A stretch of DNA of 64,000 nucleotides, from contig CM026390.1 in assembly GCA_014843695.1 (NCBI GenBank), positions 101,560,722 through 101,624,721 of the forward strand, given 5' to 3'. This document shows, piece by piece, positions 1 through 13,204 of the stretch (positions are counted from its first letter, which is position 1; each line of letters opens with the position of its first letter). The position numbers were made by a program, and so were the translations under genes. Source of the DNA: Archivesica marissinica (Eukaryota > Mollusca > Bivalvia > Venerida > Vesicomyidae). The notes under the pieces are model-generated. The model searched no databases, had not been told where the DNA came from, and saw only the letters and a list, made by a program, of their open reading frames with translations.

Positions 1-400
1 ATGTAGCTGTCATGTAATCCGAGTGTTGGGAGTACTATGTAGATGTCATGTAATCCGAGTGTTGGGAGTACTATGTAGATGTCATGTAATCCGAGTGTTG
101 GGAGTACTATGTAGATGTCATGTAATCCGAGTGTTGGGAGTACTATGTAGATGTCATGTAATCCGAGTGTTGGGAGTACTATGTAGATGTCATGTAATCC
201 GAGTGTTGGGAGTACTATGTAGATGTCATGTAATCCGAGTGTTGGGAGTACTATGTAGCTGTCATGTAATCCGAGTGTTGGGAGTACTATGTAGATGTCA
301 TGTAATCCGAGTGTTGGGAGTACTATGTAGATGTCATGTAATCCGAGTGTTGGGAGTACTATGTAGATGTCATGTAATCCGAGTGTTGGGAGTACTATGT
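1..400. repeat. 36-bp minisatellite, about 11 copies
   Basis: A 36-bp unit beginning atgtagatgtcatgtaatcc repeats head to tail about 11 times, nearly without change; two units have gctgtc in place of gatgtc. The array is cut by the left window edge. The unit is a multiple of three, which keeps one frame open, but the repeated peptide is an artefact. Confidence 0.97.
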
Positions 401-2146
401 ATCGGCACCATAGATACCTAACCTCTAGGTATCGCACCATAGATACCTAACCTCTAGGTATCGCACCATAGATACTTAACCTCTAGGTATCGCACCATAG
501 ATACCTAACCTCTAGGTATCGGCACCATAGCCACCTAACCTCTAGGTATCGCACCATAGCCACCTAACCTCTAGGTATCGGCACAATAGCCACCTAACCT
601 CTCTAGCTATCGGCACCATAGCCACCTAACCTCTCTAGGTATCGGCACCATAGCCACCTAACCTATCTAGGTATCGGCACCATAGCCACCTAACCTCTGT
701 AGGTATCGGCACCATAGCCACCTAACCTCTGTAGGTATCGGCACCATAGCCACCTAACTCTCTAGGTATCGGCACCATAGCCACCTAACGTCTCTAGGTA
801 TCGGCACCATAGCCACCTAACCTCTGTAGGTATCGGCATCATAGCCACCTAACCTCTCTAGGTATCGGCACCATAGCCACCTAACCTCTCTAGGTATCGG
901 CACCATAGCCACCTAACCTCTCTAGGTATCGGCACCATAGCCACCTAACCTCTCTAGGTATCGGCACCATAGCCACCTAACCTCTCCAGGTATCGGTACT
1001 ATAGCCACCTAACCTCTAGGTATCGGCACCATAGCCACCTAACCTCTCTAGGTATCAGCACCATAGCCACCTAACCTCTCTAGGTATCGGTACTATAGCC
1101 ACCTAACCTCTCTAGGTATCGGCACCATAGCCACCTAACCTCTCTAGGTATCGGCACCATAGCCAACGCTCACCCATATGGTTTGTCGGAGGCGAGGGTA
1201 AATAAGCTCAATCATCATCATCACCATAGCCACCTAACCTCTCTAGGTATCGGAACCATAGCCACCTAACCTCTTAGTATCGGCACCATAGCCACCCTAA
1301 CCTCTCTAGGTATCGCACCATAGCCACCTAACCTCTCTAGGTATCGGCACCATAGACACCTAACATCTCTAGTATCGCACCATAGCTAACCTCTCTAGGT
1401 ATCGCACCATAGCCACCTAACCTCTCTAGGTATCGGCACAATAGCCTAACCTCTCTAGTATCGCACCATAGCCACCTAAATCTCTAGCACCATAGCCACC
1501 TAACCTCTAGGTATCGCACCATAGCCACATAACCTCTCTAGGTATCGGCACCATAGCCACATAACCTCTCTAGGTATCGGCACCATAGCCACCTAACCTC
1601 TCTAGGTATCGCACCATAGCCACCTAACCTCTCTAGGTATCGGCACCATAGCCACCTAACCTCTAGGTATTGGCACCATAGCCACCTAACCTCTAGGTAT
1701 CGGCACCATAGCCACTAACCTCTCTAGGTATCGGCACCATAGCCACCAACCTCTCTAGGATCGGTACTATAGCACCTAACCTCTAGGTATCGGCCCATAG
1801 CCACTAACCTATCTAGGTATCGCACCATAGCCACCTAACCTCTCTAGGTATCGGCACCATAGCCACCTAACATCTCTAGGTATCGCACCATAGCCTAACC
1901 TCTCTAGGTATCGCACCATAGCCACTAACCTCTCTAGGATCGGCACCTAGCCTAACCCTCTAGGTATCGCACCATAGCCACCTAACATCTCTAGCACCAT
2001 AGCCACCTAACCTCTAGGTATCGCACCATAGCCACATAACCTCTCTAGGTATCGGCACCATAGCCACATAACCTCTCTAGGTATCGGCACCATAGCCACC
2101 TAACCTCTCTAGGTATCGCACCATAGCCACCTAACCTCTCTAGGTA
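401..2146. repeat. ~32-bp satellite array, left block (noisy copy)
   Basis: The unit is 29-32 bp with core ccacctaacctctctagg followed by tatcggcacc and atag. Many units carry single-base deletions, such as tctagtatcg and cggcccatag, concentrated from about 1260 to 1960. A foreign segment of about 60 bp sits at 1163-1225. The block stops at the assembly gap. The variant order matches the block to the right of the gap. Confidence 0.95.
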
Positions 2147-3146
2147 NNNNNNNNNNNNNNNNNNNNNNNNNNNNNNNNNNNNNNNNNNNNNNNNNNNNNN
2201 NNNNNNNNNNNNNNNNNNNNNNNNNNNNNNNNNNNNNNNNNNNNNNNNNNNNNNNNNNNNNNNNNNNNNNNNNNNNNNNNNNNNNNNNNNNNNNNNNNNN
2301 NNNNNNNNNNNNNNNNNNNNNNNNNNNNNNNNNNNNNNNNNNNNNNNNNNNNNNNNNNNNNNNNNNNNNNNNNNNNNNNNNNNNNNNNNNNNNNNNNNNN
2401 NNNNNNNNNNNNNNNNNNNNNNNNNNNNNNNNNNNNNNNNNNNNNNNNNNNNNNNNNNNNNNNNNNNNNNNNNNNNNNNNNNNNNNNNNNNNNNNNNNNN
2501 NNNNNNNNNNNNNNNNNNNNNNNNNNNNNNNNNNNNNNNNNNNNNNNNNNNNNNNNNNNNNNNNNNNNNNNNNNNNNNNNNNNNNNNNNNNNNNNNNNNN
2601 NNNNNNNNNNNNNNNNNNNNNNNNNNNNNNNNNNNNNNNNNNNNNNNNNNNNNNNNNNNNNNNNNNNNNNNNNNNNNNNNNNNNNNNNNNNNNNNNNNNN
2701 NNNNNNNNNNNNNNNNNNNNNNNNNNNNNNNNNNNNNNNNNNNNNNNNNNNNNNNNNNNNNNNNNNNNNNNNNNNNNNNNNNNNNNNNNNNNNNNNNNNN
2801 NNNNNNNNNNNNNNNNNNNNNNNNNNNNNNNNNNNNNNNNNNNNNNNNNNNNNNNNNNNNNNNNNNNNNNNNNNNNNNNNNNNNNNNNNNNNNNNNNNNN
2901 NNNNNNNNNNNNNNNNNNNNNNNNNNNNNNNNNNNNNNNNNNNNNNNNNNNNNNNNNNNNNNNNNNNNNNNNNNNNNNNNNNNNNNNNNNNNNNNNNNNN
3001 NNNNNNNNNNNNNNNNNNNNNNNNNNNNNNNNNNNNNNNNNNNNNNNNNNNNNNNNNNNNNNNNNNNNNNNNNNNNNNNNNNNNNNNNNNNNNNNNNNNN
3101 NNNNNNNNNNNNNNNNNNNNNNNNNNNNNNNNNNNNNNNNNNNNNN
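2147..3146. other. Assembly gap, exactly 1000 N
   Basis: A run of exactly 1000 N interrupts the 32-bp satellite. The round length suggests a scaffolding placeholder rather than a measured distance. Nothing can be said about its content, and open frames drawn through it are meaningless. Confidence 0.99.
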
Positions 3147-5617
3147 TATGTATCGGCACCATAGATACCTAACCTCTAGGTATCGCACCATAGATACCTA
3201 ACCTCTAGGTATCGCACCATAGATACTTAACCTCTAGGTATCGCACCATAGATACCTAACCTCTATGTATCGGCACCATAGACACCTAACCTCTAGGTAT
3301 CGCACCATAGATACCTAACCTCTAGGTATCGCACCATAGATACTTAACCTCTAGGTATCGCACCATAGATACCTAACCTCTAGGTATCGGCACCATAGCC
3401 ACCTAACCTCTAGGTATCGCACCATAGCCACCTAACCTCTAGGTATCGGCACAATAGCCACCTAACCTCTCTAGCTATCGGCACCATAGCCACCTAACCT
3501 CTCTAGGTATCGGCACCATAGCCACCTAACCTATCTAGGTATCGGCACCATAGCCACCTAACCTCTGTAGGTATCGGCACCATAGCCACCTAACCTCTGT
3601 AGGTATCGGCACCATAGCCACCTAACCTCTCTAGGTATCGGCACCATAGCCACCTAACCTCTCTAGGTATCGGCACCATAGCCACCTAACCTCTGTAGGT
3701 ATCGGCATCATAGCCACCTAACCTCTCTAGGTATCGGCACCATAGCCACCTAACCTCTCTAGGTATCGGCACCATAGCCACCTAACCTCTCTAGGTATCG
3801 GCACCATAGCCACCTAACCTCTCTAGGTATCGGCACCATAGCCACCTAACCTCTCCAGGTATCGGTACTATAGCCACCTAACCTCTCTAGGTATCGGCAC
3901 CATAGCCACCTAACCTCTCTAGGTATCAGCACCATAGCCACCTAACCTCTCTAGGTATCGGTACTATAGCCACCTAACCTCTCTAGGTATCGGCACCATA
4001 GCCACCTAACCTCTCTAGGTATCGGCACCATAGCCACCTAACCTCTCTAGGTATCGGCACTATAGCCACCTAACCTCTCTAGGTATCGGCACCATAGCCA
4101 CCTAACCTCTCTAGGTATCGGCACCATAGCCAACGCTCACCCATATGGTTCGTCGGAGGCGAGGGTAAATAAGCTCAATCATCATCATCACCATAGCCAC
4201 CTAACCTCTCTAGGTATCGGCACCATAGCCAACGCTCACCCATATGGTTCGTTGGAGGCGAGGGTAAATAAGCTCAATCATCATCATCACCATAGCCACC
4301 TAACCTCTCTAGGTATCGGCACCATAGCCACCTAACCTCTCTAGGTATCGGCACCATAGCCACCTAACCTCTCTAGGTATCGCACCATAGCCACCTAACC
4401 TCTCTAGGTATCGGCACCATAGCCACCTAACATCTCTAGGTATCGGCACCATAGCCTAACCTCTCTAGGTATCGCACCATAGCCACCTAACCTCTCTAGG
4501 TATCGGCACCATAGCCTAACCTCTCTAGGTATCGCACCATAGCCACCTAACATCTCTAGCACCATAGCCACCTAACCTCTAGGTATCGCACCATAGCCAC
4601 ATAACCTCTCTAGGTATCGGCACCATAGCCACATAACCTCTCTAGGTATCGGCACCATAGCCACCTAACCTCTCTAGGTATCGCACCATAGCCACCTAAC
4701 CTCTCTAGGTATCGGCACCATAGCCACCTAACCTCTAGGTATTGGCACCATAGCCACCTAACCTCTAGGTATCGGCACCATAGCCACCTAACCTCTCTAG
4801 GTATCGGCACCATAGCCACCTAACCTCTCTAGGTATCGGTACTATAGCCACCTAACCTCTAGGTATCGGCACCATAGCCACCTAACCTCTCTAGGTATCG
4901 CACCATAGCCACCTAACCTCTCTAGGTATCGGCACCATAGCCACCTAACATCTCTAGGTATCGGCACCATAGCCTAACCTCTCTAGGTATCGCACCATAG
5001 CCACCTAACCTCTCTAGGTATCGGCACCATAGCCTAACCTCTCTAGGTATCGCACCATAGCCACCTAACATCTCTAGCACCATAGCCACCTAACCTCTAG
5101 GTATCGCACCATAGCCACATAACCTCTCTAGGTATCGGCACCATAGCCACATAACCTCTCTAGGTATCGGCACCATAGCCACCTAACCTCTCTAGGTATC
5201 GCACCATAGCCACCTAACCTCTCTAGGTATCGGCACCATAGCCACCTAACCTCTAGGTATTGGCACCATAGCCACCTAACCTCTAGGTATCGGCACCATA
5301 GCCACCTAACCTCTCTAGGTATCGGCACCATAGCCACCTAACCTCTCTAGGTATCGGTACTATAGCCACCTAACCTCTAGGTATCGGCACCATAGCCACC
5401 TAACCTCTCTAGGTATCGGCACCATAGCCACCTAACCTCTCTAGGTATCGGTACTATAGCCACCTAACCTCTAGGTATCGGCACCATAGCCACCTAACCT
5501 CTCTAGGTATCGGCACCATAGCCAACGCTCACCCATATGGTTTGTCGGAGGCGAGGGTAAATAAGCTCAATCATCATCATCACCATAGCCACCTAACCTC
5601 TCTAGGTATCGGAACCA
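3147..5617. repeat. ~32-bp satellite array, right block
   Basis: Same satellite as before the gap, with cleaner units. It contains three copies of the foreign segment of about 60 bp (from about 4130, 4228 and 5520) and an internal higher-order duplication: about 4610-4819 recurs unchanged at 5128-5337, an offset of 518 bp. It ends at unique sequence near 5618. Confidence 0.95.
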
Positions 5618-6121
5618 GCTCTCCCAGTGGACAAGTGGTTTTGAAATCAGTCTCTGGTTTCAATGGTTCGTTGTGTCCACCTTCCAGTTAGCTGTTCAAC
5701 AACCACGATATGCAACTTGTGCATCCTCAGTACGGTCACAATTCGAGGAGCGTCCGACATCACAGACTTTTAACAAACCCTCGACGTACATGTCTACGTA
5801 GCAGATTTTGTCAAGTATAACATCGCACGAAGGCATTTAGCACTGGTTATTTATTATCAGAAGTTCTCCCGCTATTTTATTATCCTCCAGGACAAAGACG
5901 ATGATTCATCAGTAGTTCACCCAATCTCAGACATGGTCTGGCATATTTATATAAAACGTTATAGAAATGTTCAATAGTACTGGGAGCTAATTGTTATTCA
6001 AATTGCATAACGAGCACCAGAGTTATGGCCCTTAGTATGTGCACAATAGGGTAATATTCTATGTATTATTATATTATTATTGAAACTTTATAGAAAGATT
6101 CTCTATATTGTTATATATGTT
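5618..6121. other. Single-copy sequence without recognisable gene
   Basis: AT-rich, non-repetitive sequence between the satellite and a SINE. I find no convincing exon, RNA gene or repeat. Confidence 0.6.
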
Positions 6122-6384
6122 ATATTTCGGGTTTTACGCCTGCATCAGCACCATTTCGGGCTATATTGCCGGCAGGCAGTTTACCTAACAACACCTTTCC
6201 TGGGCAGGCTCCAGCGGTTACCCAGTACTTGGGTGCACCAACCTCCGTAAGAAACTGCCAACTTTTTCATATAAATGAGACACAGCCTGAGCGGAGCTCG
6301 AACCCGTGACAATCAGTGATGATAGGTTACAGTGGTATGCAAGTCAGCGACCTTAACCACTCGACCACGGAGGCGGACAAGAAA
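6122..6384 (-). mobile_element. tRNA-headed SINE (family A), near full length
   Basis: Read on the minus strand it begins with cctccgtggtcgagtggtta, which resembles the A box of a Leu/Ser-type tRNA. A B-box-like gttcgagctcc follows, then a body containing tttcttacggaggttggtgc and cctttcctgggcaggc turned around, ending gcaggcgtaaaacccgaaat. The same body occurs at 48888-49165 (plus) and, truncated, at 21917-22045 and 50315-50455. The tRNA part lacks a proper cloverleaf, so this is a retroposon and not a tRNA gene. Confidence 0.8.
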
Positions 6385-6415
6385 GATTCTCTACATTATC
6401 AGGAAGATTCTAAAT

Positions 6416-6597
6416 TGTTGGGTGTACGTGTACCGGGGTATGTTGGGTGTACAAGTACCGGGGTATGTTGGGTGTACATGTACCGGGGTATGTTGGGTGT
6501 ACATGTACCGGTGTATGTTGGGTGTACATGTACCGGGGTATGTTGGGTGTACATGTACCGGGGTATGTTGGGTGTACATGTACCGGGGTATGTTTAG
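6416..6597. repeat. 25-bp minisatellite, about 7 copies
   Basis: The unit gtacatgtaccggggtatgt plus tgggt repeats about seven times directly after the SINE. Several frames stay open through it on both strands because of the repetition, not because of coding. Confidence 0.93.
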
Positions 6598-7132
6598 ATC
6601 AATGCTAGGCCACAACTGCATAAGGACGGTAATATTCTGGACATAGAAAATGTTATTGAGAAAAATACATGAATTGGAAATGTTGCGACTAGTGGTGGAA
6701 CAAACTGTAAGCACCCCAGATAGAAGCTTGGACTGCTTCACTAACTGGAAATAAAGAACACGATCAACATCATTGTCAAATTTAATATGCTATTCAAATA
6801 AATGTACAGAGCATGTTTTCAAGAATCCGTTTTTCATCATTTTGTGGTAAAAATATACAAGTTTTGTAATTATAAACAGTTCAGCCATATTCCTCATATA
6901 AGCTAAAGTCTACATTGTACATGTAAATCCAGTGGTCAACTTATCATTTACACACACATATATTAGTTTGCAATCTGCAACTAGATGTGTCAGCATTCTG
7001 CTACTTTCCTATATATATTTTATGTGGTGTATTGGTTTATAAATGTGCATCATGTTTATATCTCGCAATAAACTGCCACTCGCTGAAACTCATGATGAAC
7101 AAATGTGGACTATAACTGGTGTGCTGATCACA

Positions 7133-7300
7133 TCTCACGTGCTGCACATATCTCACATGCTGACCGTATCTCACGTGCTGACCGTATCTCACGTGCTGCA
7201 CACATCTCACGTGCTGCACACATCTCACGTGTTGCACACATCTCACGTGCTGCACACATCTCACGTGCTGCACATATCTCACGTGCTGACCATAACTTGC
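7133..7300. repeat. 18-bp minisatellite with an E-box in each unit
   Basis: Nine units of 18 bp, core tctcacgtgctgcacaca. Eight contain the palindrome CACGTG and one has CACATG. The unit is a multiple of three, so both strands stay open, without any coding signal. Confidence 0.92.
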
Positions 7301-9408
7301 ATACAGACAATAACTTGTGTACTCTGATGCTGCACACACATGCACTAGCATTCATTGTCAGTTTTATACAGTGGCTTTCTCTCAAAAGTTGAGCTGGAGC
7401 TAATGCGACTTATCCTTCCAGGAGTTCAGTAAAACCAATGCAGAGCATCACCACCTTCACTAACCATGGATAGCATCATGAGGAGGACCATTTAATGTTT
7501 AGTTTTATGACCTGAACAATAAACCAAAAACAACCCATAGCCCTGCAACATACCTTTCCCAAAGGATTCGGGTTTCCACTGAAACCATGTTTGCATAAAT
7601 AAATAAAAAAGCATGTTACTCATAGACAACCGAGATTCACTGTAACAATACTTAATGTTGTTCATATTTTCATTTCACATTGCAAAGTAATGAACACTGG
7701 TATTCAACATGTTGTAAAACTCTCTTTCGCTTGTTTGGAGAAATGAAAATTCTGCTTATAAAGTGGTCAGTAAAATGCTAAAAGACTGGGTCTCAGTAAA
7801 ATATGGATGGAAATGTACTCAATGACTCAAGTTCTTGTAATCCACAATATACCACATCTAAATGTTTCTTGAAAGGAAATCCGGTTTTCTGAACTTTATC
7901 TACAACTTTGGGTTGAGGGTGGCAGTGTTAGTGGGCAGTTGTTCGATTGGAGCAGCAGAAAGGATTAAATTAGACGTCCAGACCCCAAGCTTTCTACTGG
8001 AATTGCAGAAATGTGCAGCAAATATGTGTCTTCACAGTCAATAGTACTGCATTATCACTGTTCACATTAGAATTCACACTACCCGATTCTGTAGTTTGTT
8101 ATTTTATGTATATGTCAGTTAGGAATCACAGAGGAGTCTGAAGACGCCATGACGCTCACATGCAATGTCCGCTCCGACAACAATTTATACAGTAAAGTTG
8201 AATGCGAAAAATAAAGAGACAAGTTTGGTGAAGATGCATCAATATTAGTGGATGTGGCAGTGATCCCAATGGCTGAACCCGTGAACACTCACTAGGCAAG
8301 CTAATAAATAAATCTCACAATCTTCATGTATGTACATTACATATACATTATATTTACATTCATTCTGTTTAACATACTTGTGTAACACATACAACTAAGG
8401 CAATGATAATTTAACTGATATATTTATACCTGTTCCAATGACGAGTCAGAAATAGAAGCCATGTATAGTTGAATAATTGAAAGTCATATCCAACAACTGG
8501 ACTCCACGACTTAGGAAATATGTCTAAACACTAAACATATACTTAATATAAAACAATCATACTAACGAAGGAAAATAACGAATTTGATGTATTCCCTACC
8601 CGGGTCATTGATAGCATGGGAATGAATAATATAATCATTGATACCTGCCAGCTGATCAGTGTTAGAAATTCAAGTGTTTGATTGGATTGAGTAGATTGTT
8701 GGAGATACATACATGTATATGTACAAAATCAATCATTTAAATAATCAGCAATAACCCCACTGGCCTGTACACGATATGTTACAGGAATTCAGGGGCAATA
8801 CCGGCAGCTACTGAGGGGAGGGCATGTACTGTAGATGAGGGGGAGGGGATGTACTGTAATATTTGGTCAGGCTCAACCCATAAAGACTTATTTATACCAA
8901 ATATAATCGATTTTCATTTATCCAATGTCGGCAGGGGTTATAAAACAAAAATAAATCATATATTAGTAAACAATGCATACCATTGTCAACAGTAATTAAT
9001 GTCCAGATATTCATAATGTATTTCATTATTATTAAGTGCAAAATAAAACAAAAATATTTTATATCATGATAAACATTTGATTCTTGTACGACACTTTCCT
9101 GGATGAAAGCCTTGCCAACCAATAGAACTTGGTATTAGAAACAGATTTTGTAGGCTATATTAACATATTTGGAAACGATTCACCTAAGGATCATACAAGT
9201 AGTTTTCTTAAACATTGGCACTATCTATCTATGCAGGTAACCTGTGTAATCGGGGGATGTAAATGTATGTAAAGTGCAAAGCTATACAGACACAATAGTT
9301 TTGTGTAGATAATGTGTGAATAAATACAGGGTGAGTAAACCATGTGGGTTCTTGGTCCGAGACAATCTTCTTGGGTGAATTATTTAATGTGAAAACGCTT
9401 AGGCCAAG
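7301..9408. other. Gene-free AT-rich stretch
   Basis: About 2.1 kb with only short chance frames, all under 80 codons. No splice-flanked conserved peptide, tRNA or known transposon signature was recognised. Confidence 0.55.
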
Positions 9409-10453
9409 CATATACAATGTATAGAGGGCAGCTTAATACTTCCATAGATATGAACTAGTGTACAATGTATAGAGGGCAGCTTAATACTTCCATAGATATG
9501 AACTAGTGTACAATGTATAGAGGGCAGCTTAATACTTCCATAGATATGAACTATTGTACAATGTATAGAGGGCAGCTTAATACTTCCATAGATATGAACT
9601 AGTGTACAATGTATAGAGGGCAGCTTAATACTTCCATAGATATGAACTAGTGTACAATGTATAGAGGGCAGCTTAATACTTCCATAGATATGAACTAGTG
9701 TACAATGTATAGAGGGCAGCTTAATACTTCCATAGATATGAACTAGTGTACAATGTATAGAGGGCAGCTTCATACTTCCATAGATATGAACTATTGTACA
9801 ATGTAGAGGGCAGCTTCATACTTCCATATATATGAACTATTGTACAATGTAGAGGGCAGCTTCATACTTCCATATATATGAACTATTGTACAATGTATAG
9901 AGGGCAGCTTCATACTTCCATATATATGAACTATTGTACAATGTAGAGGGCAGCTTCATACTTCCATATATATGAACTATTGTACAATGTATAGAGGGCA
10001 GCTTCATACTTCCATAGATATGAACTATTGTACAATGTAGAGGGCAGCTTCATACTTCCATAGATATGAACTATTGTACAATGTAGAGGGCAGCTTCATA
10101 CTTCCATAGATATGAACTAGTGTACAATGTAGAGGGCAGCTTCATACTTCCATAGATATGAACTATTGTACAATGTATAGAGGGCAGCTTCATACTTCCA
10201 TAGATATGAACTATTGTACAATGTAGAGGGCAGCTTCATACTTCCATAGATATGAACTATTGTACAATGTATAGAGGGCAGCTTCATACTTCCATAGATA
10301 TGAACTATTGTACAATGTATAGAGGGCAGCTTCATACTTCCATAGATATGAACTATTGTACAATGTAGAGGGCAGCTTCATACTTCCATATATATGAACT
10401 ATTGTACAATGTATAGAGGGCAGCTTCATACTTCCATAGATATGAACTATTGT
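9409..10453. repeat. 46/48-bp minisatellite, about 22 copies
   Basis: The unit contains gtacaatgtatagagggcag, then cttaatacttccatagatat and gaactatt. The left third is uniform 48-bp units with cttaatac and mostly gaactagtg. The right part mixes 46- and 48-bp units with cttcatac and gaactattg; the 46-bp form lacks the 'at' of gtatagagg. This shows local homogenisation into two subfamilies. Confidence 0.95.
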
Positions 10454-10493
10454 GAAAATAGGTTGTGCAATCCACTAACACTGTTCACCATTT

Positions 10494-10725
10494 CAGGGTT
10501 CCCGCTGTCAGTCGCCAATGGTGCCAAAAAACAAATATTGTCGCTAAATTTTGTGAATTGGCGAAAATATTTGGCGCAACCTTTTTTTTTGGCACATGTT
10601 TTGTCAAATATTTATTTGTAAACTATATGGCTCTTAGTTGGCTCCAAGTTTTTTAAATTTGCTCCAGTGTTTTTCAATTGGCGACAGAAGTTGTGCAGAC
10701 AAACATTCAGACAGAGGGAACCCTG
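10494..10725. mobile_element. Small non-autonomous element with CAGGGTTCCC termini (hAT-like)
   Basis: The left end cagggttcccgctgtcag is mirrored at the right end, which read on the minus strand is cagggttccctctgtctg. The interior is AT-rich with ggcgaaaatatttggcg-type inverted segments. The terminal motif resembles hAT-type ends, but I could not find a clear 8-bp target duplication, so the superfamily is tentative. A related cagggttcc fragment lies near 33799-33850. Confidence 0.55.
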
Positions 10726-10965
10726 CATTTACAGTATATTTTCTGATTAACAGTACCGGTATATAATATGAATATTTTATGTACGAATAGTTATGAAGTT
10801 TATGTCCCTCGCAGTTAACCTGTTCCTTTAATAGGAAACCCAGGTAACATAAAATAGTCAACAGATAATTAAATAAAGAGAAAATGAACATTATCACAAA
10901 GCATCCTAGTATTTCTGAATAGTACAACAATTAGCAGCAGATCAGATTGTTTATATGAGACATGT

Positions 10966-11905
10966 GTCATGAACTGGAGAGGTACCTGTTGTCATGAACT
11001 GGGGAGGTACCTGTGTCATGAACTGGAGAGGTACCTGTGTCATGAACTGGGGAGGTACCTGTGTCATGAACTGGGGAGGTACCTGTGTAATGGTCTGGGG
11101 AGGTACCTGTGTAATGATCTGGGGGTACCTGTGTAATGGTCGGGGGAGGTACCTGTGTCATGATATGGGGAGGTACCTGTGTAATGATCTGGGGAGGTAC
11201 CTGTGTAATGATCTGGGAAGGTACCTGTGTAATGATCTGGGGAGGTACCTGTGTAATGATTTCGGGAGGTACCTGTGGAATGATTTGGGGAGATACCTGT
11301 GTAATGATATGGGGAGGTACCTGTGTAATGATCTGGGGAGGTACCTGTGTAATGGTCTGGGGAGGTACCTGTGTAATGATTTGGGGAGGTACCTGTGTAA
11401 TGATTTGGGGAGGTACCTGTGTAATGATTGGGGAGGTACCTGTGTAATGATCTGGGAAGGTACCTGTGTAATGATCTGGGGAGGTACCTGTGTAATGATC
11501 TGGGGAAGTACCCGTGTAATGATCTGGGGAGGTACCTGTGTAATGATCTGGGGAGGTACCTGTGTAATGATCTGGGGAAGTACCTGTGTAATGATCTGGG
11601 GAGGTACCTGTGTCATGCTCTGGGAAGGTACCTGTGTAATGATCTGGGGAGGTACCTGTGTAATGATTTGGGGAGGTACCTGTGGAATGATTTGGGGAGA
11701 TACCTGTGTAATGATATGGGGAGGTACCTGTGTAATGATCTGGGGAGGTACCTGTGTAATGATTTGGGGAGGTACCTGTGTAATGATCTGGGGAAGTACA
11801 TGTGTAATGATTTGGGGAAGTACATGTTTGTGTAATGATCTGGGGAGGTACCTTCATAATGATCTGAGGAGGGTATAATGATCTGGGGAGGGTATAATGA
11901 TCTGG
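10966..11905. repeat. 24-bp minisatellite, about 39 copies
   Basis: The unit is ggaggtacctgtgtaatgat followed by ctgg. Base changes cluster, and a run of variant units near 11276-11330 recurs near 11686-11740, which suggests a second-order duplication of roughly 17 units. The long open frames on both strands are products of the 24-bp period. Confidence 0.95.
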
Positions 11906-12136
11906 ACAGTAATGTTGCACATACCGATGCATTGCGATTCACAAATAAGAATTAAATCATACTTAATGATGTAATAGTGTATGACGTAAGTGTATGACAT
12001 AATAGTGTATGATGTAATAGTGTATGACGTACACACCAACAAAAACCTTAAGCACTGTACACACGAGAGATGACAAAGAATTTATTGTTAAGAAATATTA
12101 AAAGTACACAAAAAGCAACATTTTGATTTTCAACCT

Positions 12137-12687
12137 TGGACAGACTGATTAGACTGATTGCCCATTTAAACTTGGACAGACTGATCAGACTGATTGCCCA
12201 TTTAAACTTGGACAGACTGATCAGACTGATTGCCCATTTAAACTTGGACAGACCGATTGCCCATTTAAACTTGGACAGACCGATTGCCCATTTAAACTTG
12301 GACAGACCGATTGCCCATTTAAACTTGGACAGACCGATTGCCCATTTAAACTTGGACAGACCGATTGCCCATTTAAACTTGGACAGACTGATTGCCCATT
12401 TAAACTTGGACAGACTGATCAGACTGATTGCCCATTTAAACTTGGACAGACCGATTGCCCATTTAAACTTGGACAGACCGATTGCCCATTTAAACTTGGA
12501 CAGACCGATTGCCCATTTAAACTTGGACAGACCGATTGCCCATTTAAACTTGGACAGACCGATTGCCCATTTAAACTTGGACAGACCGATTGCCCATTTA
12601 AACTTGGACAGACCGATTGCCCATTTAAACTTGGACAGACTGATTGCCCATTTAAACTTGGACAGACCGATTGCCCATTTAAACTGA
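12137..12687. repeat. 27-bp minisatellite, about 20 copies
   Basis: The unit is cttggacagaccgattgccc plus atttaaa. Four units are 36 bp because the gactgat segment is repeated. The period of 27/36 bp keeps frames open on both strands; the apparent 223-codon minus-strand frame is not a gene. Confidence 0.95.
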
Positions 12688-13204
12688 TGAGCACAATACT
12701 TAAAAAAAATATTAACCAAAAATTAATCGCACTGCAAATAAGTCATGGGAATTTGAAAACTTGAAATATTAGCTACCATTTTGAATATTTATGACATAAC
12801 TACATAAGAAATTACTTAACCAAAATAATGAAAACATGAAACGGACACAAAAAACTTGTTGATTTGTATTATTCCACCTTCGTGCGTAATAATGGTAAAA
12901 ACCTGCATGCGTAATAAACTTTGCTTTATTAGTCAGTACCAATAAACCTTTTGTGACATCATAATGATGCGTGTATGACGTCATATGTTCACAGATTGTA
13001 TGATAAACTTCAGGTCATGAAAATTCAGTGATGTTTAAAAGTTATTTTATCAGAAGATAGGATAAATATAATATTAGGTACTGTCTTATAAATTTTAAAT
13101 TATTTATCATTTCCGAAAAAATACAAGGCTCGTCATACAAGGCTCAGCAGAGCCTCGCCAGCTTTATTTGCTCCAACTCGTCTATTAAATTAAAATTGAC
13201 ATCG

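Noticed and set aside
2109..3191. Frames of 340-360 codons across the N gap
   Set aside because: Consist almost wholly of unknown residues from N.
1..5617. Telomere or CRISPR array
   Set aside because: The cctaacct core resembles but is not a telomeric hexamer, and units are continuous without variable spacers. This is ordinary satellite DNA in an animal genome.
10967..11932. Long frames on both strands (HYTGTSPD and GGTCVMIW repeats)
   Set aside because: Product of the 24-bp period; no flanking exon, signal peptide or non-repeated coding part.
12048..12719. 223-codon LSKFKWAIG repeat frame
   Set aside because: The 27/36-bp array keeps several frames open; there is no gene context.
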